A stretch of DNA of 64,000 bases from Diogma glabrata. Its lineage: Eukaryota; Arthropoda; Insecta; Diptera; Cylindrotomidae. The notes beneath the pieces were generated by a model. It saw only the letters and a program-made list of their open reading frames with translations, had not been told where the DNA came from and ran no database searches. The stretch lies in NCBI GenBank assembly GCA_963693315.1, contig OY856188.1, positions 267,463,114-267,527,113 on the forward strand, read 5' to 3'. The first letter of the stretch is position 1. Every line of letters starts with the position of its first letter. Shown piece by piece: positions 46,873-58,839 of the stretch. A program made the translations under genes and the position numbers.

Positions 46873-47104
46873 CCGCCTTTTTCCGATAAGGTTTCTGGTG
46901 CTCATGTGTGTTCTGTTGCTAAAGTAAGAACTCTTGGTTGTTCATGTTATCTTTTTGTGATTCTTGTTTTTCCTAAATTATTTATATTACTAAATGTTAA
47001 TGAATCATTTTATTCAGTGCAAAATTTGTCTGCATATACTTGCATTGAATTTTTTTTATGTAATAATTTTTTATGTACAAATAAATGAATTTTTTGAATT
47101 GAAT

Positions 47105-47237
47105 TAAATTGAAGGTTTCGATCCCAAGATTGGAACTTTGTGGAGCTTTTCTGTTGGTCAAGTTATGAAAAACAATGAAGAACAATGTACCAGAGCGAAA
47201 ATTTTGCTGTATTTTTTGCTGTAAATTTTGTTATATG
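47105..47237. other. Spacer between LINE 3' end and 18S fragment
   Basis: About 130 bp of AT-rich sequence. A weak match to the 18S 3' region (tttctgttggtcaagtt near 47147-47163) is possible but unproven. Confidence 0.3.
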
Positions 47238-47274
47238 TCACGGCGATCACCTCTGAGGACCTCACTAACATATT

Positions 47275-47320
<46 letters not shown>

Positions 47321-47605
47321 ATCAATGCGAGCTTATGACACGCACTTACTGGGAATTCCAGGTTTAGGTGAACAGTTTCAGTCCACAATCCCAACCACGA
47401 AGGTGGTTCAGCGGTTTACCCAGTCTTTTAAGACCAGGAAGACACGTTGATACCTTCATTGTAGCGCGCGTGCAGCCCAGGACATCTAAGGGCATTACTG
47501 ACCTGTTATTGCTCAATCTCATTATTGCTAGACGCAATTTGTCCATTTAAGAAGCAAGTGTCCTGTTCAGACAAACCGCCAGGTATGGCTCCATCCATAT
47601 GATAA
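47238..47605 (-). rRNA. 18S rRNA 3'-region fragment (pseudogene)
   Basis: On the plus strand the phrases cggtagtagcgacgggcggt, gtgtacaaagggcagggacg, ggaattcc, cagcggtttaccc and gcccaggacatctaagggca are the reverse complement of the conserved 3' part of eukaryotic small-subunit rRNA. The AT-rich variable part near 47510-47550 (ctcattattgctagacgcaa, then tttgtccatttaagaagc) resembles fly 18S from memory. Only about 370 of about 1900 bp are present. Several conserved positions differ (for example gcggtttaccc for gcgggttaccc), so it is not a working gene. Confidence 0.88.
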
Positions 47606-47609
47606 CTTA

Positions 47610-48230
47610 AACTTATTACAACAAAACATGCTGTATGTTTACAAATTTAATTTAAACAGAACTGCGACAAATGCAGATGTTATATCAAGAGAGCAGCGAA
47701 ATCAAGTACCTTCCCATACTTACCAGACCGAGAGTAGGGCAGCTTGTAGAACTAGATCAATGGTGAATGGGTCCACAATGGCTGTCAAGGGAAATCAAAT
47801 TTTGCTTAGAATTGTTTTGCTCGGCAAATCGGCATCCACTGTTTTACAGTCTCTACAATAGTTGATGTTCACTAATCCATTCAACGAACTCTCTTCGCTA
47901 TGCATGGTCATTAGGCTTTAGTTTTTGTGTTAATTGAATTTCTTCAGCATGTACACACATATCTCATGTGAGTATAAACAGTATAGAACTTCTTGAAAAT
48001 TGTAATTCTTGTCCACGACACCGAATTGATGTTACGGAATTTTCCAACAACTTTTTTTCCAACACTCTTACAAACTGCTTCGATATTGAAACAACCAGCT
48101 TGTTTTTGGACGACCAGTGATTTTAGCGTCACCAACTGATTCCGTTTCCACCGTTTCCACTGATCCAGTCTCCCTGAATATTTCAATTAATCTCTTTACA
48201 GTTGACGAAACTAAAACACTGTTCCGACGG
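47610..48230. other. Unidentified stretch
   Basis: Composition is mixed. The frames at 47628-47861 and 47944-48186 show no family features. It could be further rearranged rDNA-linked sequence but I cannot support that. Confidence 0.3.
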
Positions 48231-48236
48231 ATAAAA

Positions 48237-48375
48237 TATCGATATACCGATATCTTGATTTATTGATATATCGATACTTTTCGATAAATCGATACTTATC
48301 GATATATTGGCACTTATCGATACTTATCGATATATCAACAATTACAGATGAAGCTGTTTATTTTTTATATCGATA
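48237..48375. promoter_or_regulatory. Cluster of TATCGATA octamers
   Basis: Perfect TATCGATA occurs at 48237, 48269, 48297, 48315, 48325 and 48368, with ATCGATA variants between. In flies this octamer is the DRE, bound by DREF and overlapping the BEAF-32 motif at promoters and domain boundaries. It may equally be a small satellite of gatatatc-like units. Confidence 0.6.
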
Positions 48376-48589
48376 TTTTCTATAACTTGTTTAATATCAC
48401 CCATAGTAGCAGAAACAAAATAAATGCTAAATTATTTATTGATGTTGAATGATATAATTTTTACATCCCTAGGGGTTGTGATTTCTGGACAAACAAAGCA
48501 TTTTGAGATAGATAATTATTTTTTGATAGAGATTTTTTGTCATTAATATCAAAAATATTGCGACATATATTTATTCATTGGCTCATTTA

Positions 48590-48880
48590 CTGTAGCAAAC
48601 AATGGCCCAGCATCACCAAATACACCATAAATAAGACTCAGAGTGCTACCGTTGACATGAAAAGGGTTCATTCGCCAGCACTGCTTAAATATCACATTGA
48701 CTAGTGATATATCAATGCTTTTGTCAATGGTATGTGAAATCTGAAGTTAATTCGTCGCTTATGTCAATAGTAGATACTGGAGTAGGCAAGATTGTCACAA
48801 CCGCATTTATAAAAAATTAACAAAAAAATTTCAAATCACGATTCAGCGATCTGTTCATACGAAATTACAAAAAAGTAAAA
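48590..48880. repeat. Family C dispersed repeat, copy 2
   Basis: It shares cgccagca, aatatcacattgactagtgatatatca and the tcaatagtagatactg-like phrase with copies near 40100 and 52280. Divergence is moderate. Confidence 0.5.
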
Positions 48881-48889
48881 AAGTGAATT

Positions 48890-51400
48890 CTTGTCTTAGC
48901 AGAGAAAGTTGAATCATTAAACTAATTCACATTTATGTCTATACAATATCTTTAATATATACAATCTTCTTCAAAGCGTCAGAATAATACTAGCCACCCA
49001 TATATTCGATAATTTGCGTTGAATCCCATGGCCTTGATATTCATACTCAAATTACTAACAAATTATTAACATATAAATGTGCTTTTTAATTACAACAAAA
49101 ATTCGAAATTTTAACTTGTTGATGGTAAAACATCGGTGGTATCAGATATGTAACATATGGCGCCTATATTTAAATATGTAATATTCAACCACTCAAAAAT
49201 CTCAAATTTATAGTACCCCTTACATTTCATTCAAATTTATTAAAATAACCATAAAAGCCTATGATTTTAACCTTTAAATATTTCTTCTATCCAAATCGTT
49301 TGAATAATAGAAAATGATACATTCTTATTCTATTTCTTGTTCTTTTAAAATTCAAATTTTTTATTTAAGAAAAAAAATCACGTCTTCTTAAATAATTTCA
49401 CGTCGAATACATAAATATTAAATTTTTTTAAATTGTTCTACGACCAATGTACTTTCGTTTCTTGAATATTAACAGACAGATAGATGGAATTTTAATTCTA
49501 ACAACACCAAAATATACAATTGTTAAATTTTATTTAGAAAAAAAAAATTTCAGTAATAATAATAAAAATAATAATATTGTAATAAATGAGAAGAAGAATA
49601 AGAACAACATTAAGTTGAGATGATCATAGAATAGATAAAAAGAAATTAGCAAATTTTGTAAATTCTAAGCGATCCAAAAAAAAATGTTCTTAGTTGGTGG
49701 TCGGAGTAATAGTTCTCTTTCCGATTATTCTCGAACTTAAACTGAATAATAAGAACATTATCGTTAGAAAATGAACATGTTTTCATAAATAAACAATAAA
49801 TATTAAACGAACTATTTATTAGACGTTAAAATTTTTGGATTAAGTAGCTTTTTTTTGTGATAGTATTTTTTTCGTCTGTCTATTTTAATTTAACTTAGAT
49901 TTTGAGTAAGCAACTTCTTTCGCTGCGATTGGTCAAAACTTTATAGATAAGGGTTTTTATTCTATTTATACAATATATGTACACGTTTCCAATAGTTATA
50001 GACTGTACAACTTTAAGTTGAAACAGATATCAATAGTTTAAAAATCAAAAATCTCATTTTGCAAATTTGCTAATATTTGATATATAATCGAATAATAAAT
50101 TGATGCTAAAATATTCAATGATAGAAAAGATAATAAATAAACATTTTAGGTAATATGTTTTCATAATTCATTGAAAATGATCTGGAGACTGTTTCCGTAA
50201 ACTAAATTCACTCATCAGATTAGTATTTGATTAGTTTTATCCAGTTTTATCCAGATATGAATAGTTTTATCCAGAATGAGATTCTTACTACACCATTTAT
50301 TTTAAAAATAAAGTGACTTGAATTATCAACATAAAAAGACTGCCAGTGAAATCAGTATATACTACAATAATATTCTAAAGATCCACTATTTTTAATATAA
50401 ACTCCGTATAAAAGTTTGTAGCCTGTTTTTATTGAATAATAAAACAATTCGTGTCTAGTCCTTGTAATTAGTGATTGCTTTAGGAATAAACAATGGATAT
50501 TTATTCAACAGTTTTTTGCAAAAATTCTTTTCGTTGAGGGCTGGAATAAGAAGAAACTAACATTTTTAAATTAGCTTTATGGTTTATTGTGCTCTTGTAC
50601 AATAAGACACTTTTAGATTAATTGCAATATTTTGTGGAATTTTTTTCTATTTGATTTTGTCTGTCAAGTAACACGTCTTTTGATTTTGTTGCGAATTTAT
50701 TATATCAACTCACACTTCCATACTTTTGTTAAATGTACTGTGATACAATTACGTCTTTAAGTTTTTAACAAGAGTCAGCATCCCTTTCACAACTCCTATT
50801 TACAATGTCTACATTATGGTTGGGGGTATTTTGAGCAATCTAAGTAAGTTTGTGGTGAAAAACCCTGAAGGCACCTAGCAATTTTTGTATGTTCTTTTTA
50901 AAAGAATAAATAAAGAAACAATGAATCTTAACACACATAAAAATATGGTATATACCAATTTTTCATGATAGAAAAAAAAAAATAAATAAAATAGAATAAG
51001 AGGCAAACTGCAATTTTTAAAATATGCAGTAACAAACATAAAATTTGGTTGCCAATAGTTTGACTAGTTGCATATACCTCGATCACGCTACGTAATGTCT
51101 TGTAATGAATAGTGGACCTGCTTTGATTCACTAACAGGAAGTAATCACAGACTGCATGCCAAGCGAGGTTTTGTTCCAACGAGCTTCAGTCATGTGTGTC
51201 CTAGAAGCAATTTCCCCCAGCTCAGTACAAATAATCAGATATGCAAATGAGACTGTGTAAACGGTGGAAAATAAGCAAAAACAAAAAGCAGGGACTCTGA
51301 CGGCCAAAACAGCCGAAGAAACCGAGATCACAACGCACACACAAATATGACTACAAGCATTACATTTTTAAAAAAAAATTAATAAAGGTCTAACTCCTCA
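48890..51400. other. AT-rich non-coding stretch
   Basis: No gene is seen. Minus-strand frames at 50928-51340 have ordinary hydrophobic composition without family features. A possible family C trace lies near 51045-51120. Confidence 0.4.
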
Positions 51401-51419
51401 CCCCATGATTGCTTTGTAC

Positions 51420-51680
51420 GTTAATTCAGCCGATCATCAAACTAAGCGATAGATATAATGCCCACAATAACAATAACAATGTTGCACTTCTGGTCCAGGC
51501 GATTGTTGCATAAAAATAATCAAACAAATAGTAACATAAGCTGTCACTAACGATATTTCGCCTCTGGTCCGGTCAATTATTGGATAGTTATAATGTCAAA
51601 AAATAAATCCATCGTTGCGCCAAATGTACAGTTGGTCGTATTGCTAATTATGTAATAATTTTGTTCAAACTCCACACATT
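51420..51680 (-). repeat. Family A minisatellite, reverse copy
   Basis: Read on the minus strand it has units such as ttggcgcaacgatgg and atgcaacaatcgcctgg, spaced by about 60 bp, as in the copies at 6.8 and 56.0 kb. Confidence 0.5.
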
Positions 51681-51689
51681 AATGGCATC

Positions 51690-52200
51690 TCACATATACA
51701 GCCGGAATGACGTATATAATACCGTATCAATAATAATAAAAAAAACTATATTTGCAATGATGAAGAATAGTCGGTTTGGTTGATAAATATATACCAATAA
51801 TGTTGAACTATTATTCGATTGATTCACTAATACAACAGCACAAATATTAAATCAATAATTCTCATCGTCTGCCTTCCAGATTACCAAATGTCCAAGTACA
51901 TATCTCAAAAAAATTTATGCATCAACAGCATATCAAAAATGAGACAGCGATCGATGAAAACAAAATCATTGCTAACAGGGTTCAGAAAGATATGAAATAA
52001 AAAACGATAAGTTGTATTGATCGCGTTGATTCATTGATCGCGTTGCAAAAGAAGGTTTTCCAGACTAATTCATTTTTTTCTTTCTTTCAGGAGACTGGTC
52101 CTCTCAATAATTTAAACCCTGATATAAATTTATATGAAGGCTCATTTGTACGAGAGTGCAATAGCAAGGCATCATCAAGCAAAAACTTCATAACTAAAAT
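51690..52200. other. Unidentified stretch
   Basis: Nothing beyond short AT-rich frames is visible. Confidence 0.3.
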
Positions 52201-52219
52201 TTGGGGTGCTACCATTTGT

Positions 52220-52450
52220 TGAATACAGTTAAATTGCCAGCAATCCAAAGATATCACATTGGTAAGTGATATATCACTAATATTGCCTGTGGTATGTGAG
52301 ATTTCACATTAACTATCATATATTAATAGCAGGCTCTGAATTGCGCGAGACGGTCACACCCGTAGTTTATAAATTAAAACAAATTACAAATCAACAAAAA
52401 CTGATTTCTTCATGCGTACCGCCATTTAGAAAACTTGCACTTTTTTGCAT
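52220..52450. repeat. Family C dispersed repeat, copy 3
   Basis: It contains gatatcacattggtaagtgatatatc, itself a short inverted repeat, and taatagcaggctctgaatt. Then it has aaatcaacaaaaactgattt, nearly identical to 40276-40295. Confidence 0.6.
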
Positions 52451-52999
52451 TTAAATACTGAAATGAGTTTAGCAAGACTTTAAAATTAGTTCTATTCTGT
52501 ATTAAAGCAATAAGTTTAATGGTTGTTTTCTTTATTTTCGTTTTGCGTTCATTGAATTTTACGAATATAACCATGTGTAAATGTTTCATTCGTGGCAGTC
52601 GTTCGGATACAAACTAAATTTTGTATGTAATCATTTGTAGAATGAAAAGTAGAATTAGATTAAATTGTAATAAAGAAAACATGGAGGGCTGAAATCTCAA
52701 GGCTCTGAGATATCAAGACTTCGGTCTGGGTTAAGGATTTTGATATAGTTTTCGATAAAAAACTTTTATGAGGACATTGTTTTTAGTTTTGACCATCGAT
52801 GTACATATATCAAACAAAAAAACTCTTTGTAAAAGTACATATATTTTTTATATCTGTTTAGAAATTTATTACAAAACTAACACGAAACATCAATCGTTGC
52901 CCACAAATTATAACAGATCATAAATTAACATAATTTAGTGAAAAGATGATACAATAGCAAACTACGTAAAAACCTCTCCATTTAGCGTTTCGAGAAAAT

Positions 53000-53420
53000 A
53001 TTACAAAATCACAAATTCATATTTCTTTCAAAATTCCAAAAATATTGTAAAAATTAAATAAAATCAACCTTTTTTCAAAATTCTAAAAATATTCCAAAAA
53101 TTATTACAAAATCAAAAATTAAAACTCAAAAATTCTAAGACTATTGCAAAAATTATAACAATATCAAAAATTGAAACTTTTTTCAAAATTCCAAAGGTAT
53201 TAGAAAAATTAGAATAAAAGCCAATATTTACTTAACTTTTATTTATTTAACTTTTTCTAACTTCCAATAATATTCCAAAAATTCTTAAAAATTCAAACTT
53301 TTTCCAAAATTCTAAAAATATTGCAAAAATTATAACAATATCAAAAATTGAAACTTTTTTCAAAATTCCAAAAATTATAATAAAATCAAAAATTTAAAAT
53401 TTTTCAAAATTCTAAGAATA
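53000..53420. repeat. Family B 52-58-bp satellite units, second locus
   Basis: Units of aattctaaaaatattgcaaaaatta with gaaacttttttc are in the same orientation as 36250-36640. They end where the sequence changes to a unique AT-rich segment at 53420. Confidence 0.7.
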
Positions 53421-53429
53421 TGTAGTAAA

Positions 53430-54335
53430 ATCAATTACAGAGTTTTCCTACAAAAACTCCCAAAGCAATATTCGCAATATCTTCCAAATTTCTACCAATT
53501 AATATAAAAACAAATGACCTAAAACTCAATTAAAATTAAAAACAAATATTTCATAAATTACCTTTAAGAAGATCTGGGTTATTTCCAAATATTTGTTAAA
53601 CCGTTTAATTTAAATAAAATCAATTCGCGACATTGGAATTAAATAAAATTTAATAAAAACAAAATCAGTAGGTCCGTTGTTTCGATATTAAAAACCAATA
53701 ATCAACGCGTAATCGTTTTTTAATTATATAAGTAATATTTTGATTAATAATCGGGCAGTAATCTTTTACACAAATCAATAAAAGTAATTGTAAAAAACAA
53801 GTCAGTCATTTAATCGAAAAATCAATCGTTAAGTAAAAGCAATAAAAGTGAGTCGAACGGTAACCACAAAAAACCACCAGAGTCAGTAGTTAAGTTGGAG
53901 ATTAATTTAATAAGTTTATTCAGTTAATTAAGTAATAAACAAATAAGTGAATCGAGCAACAGCAATAAGTGAATCCAGCAATTATTAATGCAACAAATTA
54001 TTCCGTTAATCAAATAAATGAACAAAAAAGTGAATCCAGCAATAGCAATCCAGTGAATTATTAGTGAATCCAGCAATTATTAATGTAATAAATTATCCAG
54101 TTAATCAAATAGATCATTGAATCAAGAAATTATTGATTTAATCTATTAGTTAGTATCATTGAATCAATCAGTAAATCAAGAAGTTATTAGTTAATAAATA
54201 TACTGAACTGACATCATCATATAGTAGTGTACTTAAAATATTTGCACTACAGTTTCGAACCATGCGTAGTGTTAAATCAAATATTCACACTACTCATCAT
54301 CATAGTAGTGTACCAAAGATAATATTGGAACTACA
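53430..54335. repeat. AT-rich stretch with short imperfect repeats
   Basis: At 53900-54180 the phrases gtgaatccagcaat, tattaatg and ccagttaatcaaat recur three to four times at irregular spacing. At 54210-54320 catcatcata-tagtagtgta recurs twice. No coding frame is seen. Confidence 0.5.
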
Positions 54336-54339
54336 AATA

Positions 54340-54894
54340 TTCCAAAAATTCTTACTAAATCAAAAATTGAGACTTTTTTCAAAATTCTAAAAATATATAT
54401 AAAATTCAAAAATTCTATTTTTTTTTTCAAAATTCTAAAAATATTACAAAAATTATAACAAGTTCAAATATTGAAACTTTTTCCAAAATTCTAAAAATAT
54501 TGCAAAAATTATTACAAAATCAAAAATACAAACTTTTTTCAGAATTCCAAAAATATTTCAAAAACTATAACAAATTCAAAAATTACCATGACCAATTTCA
54601 TGTTCAATTACATTTACGTCATAAAACAGCTAAATTTTTTTTTCCAAAAAATTGGCTAAAAAAATAAATGAAATCATTTTTTGACACACTTGACATTATT
54701 TTTTTGACAAACTTATAATACCATAGTTCTCTATAATAATAATAAAATTGCATGTCATACAAATAATTAATTGTATTTTTTTCCAAAAAATTGGGTAAAA
54801 AAATAAATAAAAATCTTTCTTTTGACTCACTTTTTTTTGACTAACTTTTAATGCAATAATCAAGTTTTTGATCTCTGATCAAGATTTCTCCAAA
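54340..54894. repeat. Family B copy, left part, split by an insertion
   Basis: It carries the 52-58-bp satellites, then the tttgacacacttgaca units, then caagatttctccaaa at 54880-54894. The family sequence resumes at 55980 with aaattcaatg. Confidence 0.75.
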
Positions 54895-55979
54895 TAGTCG
54901 AGTCATTTTAGCATAAAAAAGGAAGGAGTCAACCTTGGAATGAGAGATAATAAGCTGAATTTTCGTATATACCTTCATTTGGGCGTTTTAAATGTTGTCT
55001 CAAAAGTCTCATAAAATCTCGTGTCTGCATCGTAAGTTATTCTATATCAAATGTTAAAAAAACAGTTTTTCGCGACTATCTCGGTTTCTATTGCTCCAAT
55101 TATGTCTACATATATGACAGAAATTGTAGTGCATAAAATTTGTGACCAATTTTATTCGAAACATTTTTTCATGCGCTCAACCGTTTTTGCGATAGAAGGC
55201 GGTGAGCGCACGGCGCTCAGCTATACGTTCTGTTATGCAAGGTCTACCGTGAGTATTACCTTGAACTTTGAATAACTGTCGTTTATTCTTGTTTCCGATC
55301 TCGGCAACGACGGACGTAAAATTTTGAAAATTATGGCTGATTTGTGTTTTATTTGTGAGACTCTACTTGCAAAAGGTTATTTTGATAATGTGATGTGCGG
55401 CTTGAAAACTAAAAAAAAACTATCAGTATCAATTGAAATGATGGTCACAAAGACTTCTTAAATTTTTTAACTTCTGTGAATGTGCATGTTGTGTGTACAT
55501 CTGTAAAAATTCCATTGCGGCATCAAAACGAGGCTTAGAAGGAGATCAACCTTTATAATCACTTAGTGTACCTTGTAAAAAGAGGAATGAAGTGTTAGAT
55601 TTAACAAAACTGTGTTTATGTTGGTGGCTTAACAGCTGATGCAGCAGCAGAGTCAAGAAAAAAAGAAAACTACTTCACCGCCTTTTATAGCAAAAACGGC
55701 TGAGCGCACGAGAAATCGTTTCTAATAAAATTTTTTGCAAATTTTATGTTATACAATTTTTATACTGCATGTTAACGTCATTGGAGCAATAGAAACCGAG
55801 ATAATCGCAAAAAACTGTTTTTTGTTACCTTTCGTTCGTTACCTTGAATAACTTACGATGCAGACACGAGACACTTGAGAGACTTTTGAGGCAACTTTTA
55901 GAACCCCAAAATGAAAGTACTTACGAAAATTCAGCTTATTATCTTTCATTCCGAGCTTGATCGCTAAATTGACGGGGCT
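54895..55979. mobile_element. Element with about 300-bp inverted repeats, AAA target duplication
   Basis: The left end TAGTCGAGTCATTTTAGC and the right end (reverse complement TAGCCCCGTCAATTTAGC) begin inverted repeats of about 300 bp (54895-55205 and 55660-55979), roughly 80% identical. Shared phrases include gataataagctgaattttcg, gtgtctgcatcgtaagttat and ctcggtttctattgctccaa. The insertion lies between ccaaa and aaattcaatg. The 12.74-kb copy of the host repeat reads uninterrupted there (minus strand tcaaattcaatg), which indicates a 3-bp AAA duplication. The core of about 450 bp holds a short Cys-rich frame. No transposase is present. Confidence 0.75.
55333..55461 (+). CDS. Short Cys-rich ORF inside the long-TIR element
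   Basis: The 42-residue frame begins MADLCFICETLLAKGYFD and continues GLKTKKKLSVS. A C-x-x-C pair near the start followed by GLKT and a Ser-rich helix resembles the N-terminal zinc-binding domain seen in many insect transposon-encoded proteins. In another frame downstream (about 55475) SVNVHVVC could be the matching His-x-Cys half. If so, this is the relic of a first exon of a larger autonomous parent. This is inference from pattern only. Confidence 0.35.
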   Translation: MADLCFICETLLAKGYFDNVMCGLKTKKKLSVSIEMMVTKTS

Positions 55980-55982
55980 AAA

Positions 55983-56045
55983 ATTCAATGTTCTTACTCG
56001 TAATAACTTAAAACGAACGTTTTTTAAGCCAAAAATATGAAAATG
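55983..56045. repeat. Family B copy, right remainder
   Basis: The phrase ttcaatgttcttactcgtaa, then cgttttttaag, continues the family B copy after the insertion and matches 39085-39125. Confidence 0.7.
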
Positions 56046-56300
56046 TGCACAACAATATTGATATTTACATGAATTATTATTGAGGCAACGATTTTTGTAT
56101 GTGAATTATTCAACGATCACTTATCTATTTGGTGCAATAATTCTTTTGATCACATAATTCAACATCCACCTGATTGTTTTGATGCAACAAGTTTTTGGTT
56201 GATCAATATGTGTTGCTAAATTTGTTTTGCATGGCGGGTCGAATCCGGAACCAAACATGAGGTGAGTTAATTTTTTAATTACAATCTGATAAACGTAGTT
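56045..56300 (+). repeat. Family A minisatellite, copy 3
   Basis: Units of about 55-60 bp with gaggcaacgattttt, tggtgcaataattc and gatgcaacaagttt end at 56258-56272 in catgaggtgagttaa. The downstream phrase attcagcatttg (about 56412-56423) is shared with copy 2. Confidence 0.6.
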
Positions 56301-58300
56301 CATGGAGGGTTGGAGATGACTTTTGTCCTTATTCTATTTTTTTTCTTTGGGTCGTCATAGTCTACTATCCTTTAACATTTGTGTCAGTTCACTTAATAGT
56401 TTTCGGGTGCATTCAGCATTTGTGAAGAGCCAAGAGTAGAGTTTAATCGAATCGATATACATACTTAAGACATATTTTTAAAATAAAGCTTTTATTTATT
56501 AAAAAAAAATGAGTATATTTTTGTAATCTGAAGATGAATGTTTACATTCGAAACATATTATAATAAAATATATACTAAAAAAAAGTTTGTTCCGTTGATT
56601 ATAATTACAATAATTTATTTATATAAATTATTGATTTTATTTACATACTTAAGCTAGTCGGAACACACTCAAGGCGCACCTACCCTCAAAACGTTGGGAT
56701 TTCTCATAGCAATCCTGAGCTCTAATCAACGGCTCGTTACAACTACTTGATACAAAGTATAAAATACAAGGAGTCGATAACTGAGATAACAAACCACCAC
56801 GGAAGGTTCTGATCTAGAAATAACTACGGTGCCGGCCTTCAGAAACCCTTTGCGACGGCTTTAAGGGGGTGCTCCAGCAGGTTCACAGCCAATCAAGATC
56901 GAGAAATTTGAAGCATCAGATTTTTTATGACAATTTGGTTCAAAACAAATACTATTATAGATAGTGAAAGTACCAGGCATTTCCAATCTCTCATACTTTA
57001 TGTTTATTTTTCATATCTTAAAAATAGAAACCATACAATAGATTTAATCACATCTATCATTTTGTAGAAGTTATATAAAACTAAACATTGATATACCTTA
57101 ACAAAGCAAATATTTATCTTTTCGAAAATAAAATGAAAATCGAAACGAAGTCAAGCATTTTACGGAACAAAAAATCCTTCTATTGAACTTTTCCATACAA
57201 ACTGGTATTATGTTGGATTGTTTTATTACAATGATCAAATGGTATTATAAATAAAATAGGATTTAAGTAAAATATTTATATATGACAAAAATTGTAAAGT
57301 TATTCAACAAACCGAATAAAATTGTTGCATCTGTTAGGCATCTTAACAGATAATTTTGTGTAATGTAAATACATATAGTACAAATGTAGAAAAAAGAAAT
57401 GGACTGAAGGGGTTAATGTAAACTGTAAATCTAAAGATCTTTAACATTAATTATTGGGGAGTAACGAAGCATAGCAATAAGTGAACATTATACAACTACG
57501 ATACTAAACAGCATATATTTCTCATAATTCGATAAGGTAACATAACTACTAATTAAATCAATTTGAATGCAGGTGATTTATTTATAAAGCTTTTATGCAT
57601 TTCCATAATAAGCTTGAAATTTGATATTTCTATTATTTGAAAAGTCAAAAATGGGCACGTCATATCCTATATACTTAGTTTCTAAATCTTAATGGCAAGT
57701 ACGCCTGTTGTGATAACGATCAAAATTCAATTTGTATATGGATTTTTGATTTACTCGACTGACTAAAATCAAACCAACAGGTTTTATTTTTATTTCCTAA
57801 AATGGTAGAATTAAATTTCACTTGTTTTTTGATTAAAATATTTAATTTATTTAAAGTTTTTTGATTTATGTTGGATGAACCAAACCAGTGGCAGATTTAA
57901 GTTTACCTGCACTAAAGACCTTATCCGATATGGCGCCCTTTTTTGTTTTGTATAATATAATTATCATCAATTGAATAAAAAAATTTTGTAAGAGAAAAAT
58001 TGAGAATGAGATTGATAAAAAACATCAAATAAAACCTCGTAGAAATTTTCCTGCGTTGGTTTTGCTTCGATAGAAAATTCCCTCATTAGAGAGGTAGTTT
58101 ATGTGGTAATTGAATTCCTGATTCAGCTCAAATTACATAACTACGTTATTAAACTTTTTAAACTTGATGGCATTCGTCACAGCGGTGATGGACTTCTTCA
58201 TGTCACTGATAATCTATCACTTTAACAGGATTACTCTCAAATGAGGATATAAATACCGGTAGTTGCCCTCGATAACACTTGAGTAAAAATATTTCTATTG
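56300..58300. other. Mostly non-coding stretch
   Basis: A possible DNA-transposon end (ccagtggcagatttaag, then atggcgccctttttt) lies at 57889-57945, but no partner was found. No gene is seen. Confidence 0.35.
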
Positions 58301-58380
58301 AATACGCACGCGGCGTTCATGGAATTTAGGTGAGTTAACGATACTGATAATTTTTTTTATTGAATTTACAGTTTGTGTTA
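58300..58380 (+). repeat. Family A edge only
   Basis: The phrase cgttcatggaatttaggtga continues gttaacg and matches the GGTGAGT edge of family A. The upstream minisatellite units are not evident here. Confidence 0.35.
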
Positions 58381-58839
58381 CTAATTTAGTTTAATGGTTT
58401 AATGTTTACTGTTTGTGGGAAAAGGTTTGTGGGAAGCTATAACATATTGCATGCAGAAATGGCTACTTACAACCCTGATGTAGATACGGATTAGATTTTA
58501 GATTAACTATATTTCGAGTGAGAACGTGGTTTACTGGATTTGCAGGTGGGTAGGGCTCGTAGTCTATCTCATCCTTATTTGTGCATGTTTATTGTTATGC
58601 ATATATCGCTCACTCCTAGGATTTTCTGACTACCAAACAAACCTACGGCCTGAAATGACTGAGCTAAGTAGAAAGAGCGAGTTCGGAGCTCAGTCAGAGA
58701 AAATTCTATAATTTTAGTAAGTACAATCTCTGCTTCCATCTGGGGGACTAGGTTGCACTGCTAATCGTTACAGCAAGTAAAACACAGGTTTGCCACTTTA
58801 CTAGATTATCTACATCAACGCCATTTAAATAAAAATTTG

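Larger units (their letters stand above)
45784..47100 (+). mobile_element. Jockey-type LINE, 3' half
   Basis: The copy begins inside the RT palm and runs to a 3' end with aataaatg followed by tttgaattgaattaaattga. RT motifs (GIRG...WIRSYLAERRQTVKI, VGVPQGSVL) and the thumb (YLGLHLDSKLNWNKHI, WGGMY) place it in the Jockey superfamily. It abuts the BEL/Pao relic on the left without visible spacer, and the 18S fragment begins about 135 bp to its right. It is 5'-truncated, as is normal for LINE insertions. Confidence 0.8.

Noticed and set aside
47364..47550. Two 60-codon frames on opposite strands
   Set aside because: They lie entirely inside the 18S rRNA fragment.
56216..56250. Primer-binding site complementary to a tRNA 3' end in tggcgggtcgaatccgg
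   Set aside because: The reverse complement resembles a T-loop, but the distance from loop to the terminal CCA is too short for a real tRNA 3' end, and no LTR is visible upstream.
58526..58711. 61-codon frame with a hydrophobic N-terminus
   Set aside because: It resembles a signal-anchor by composition only. There is no family feature, no neighbouring exon, and the context is element debris.
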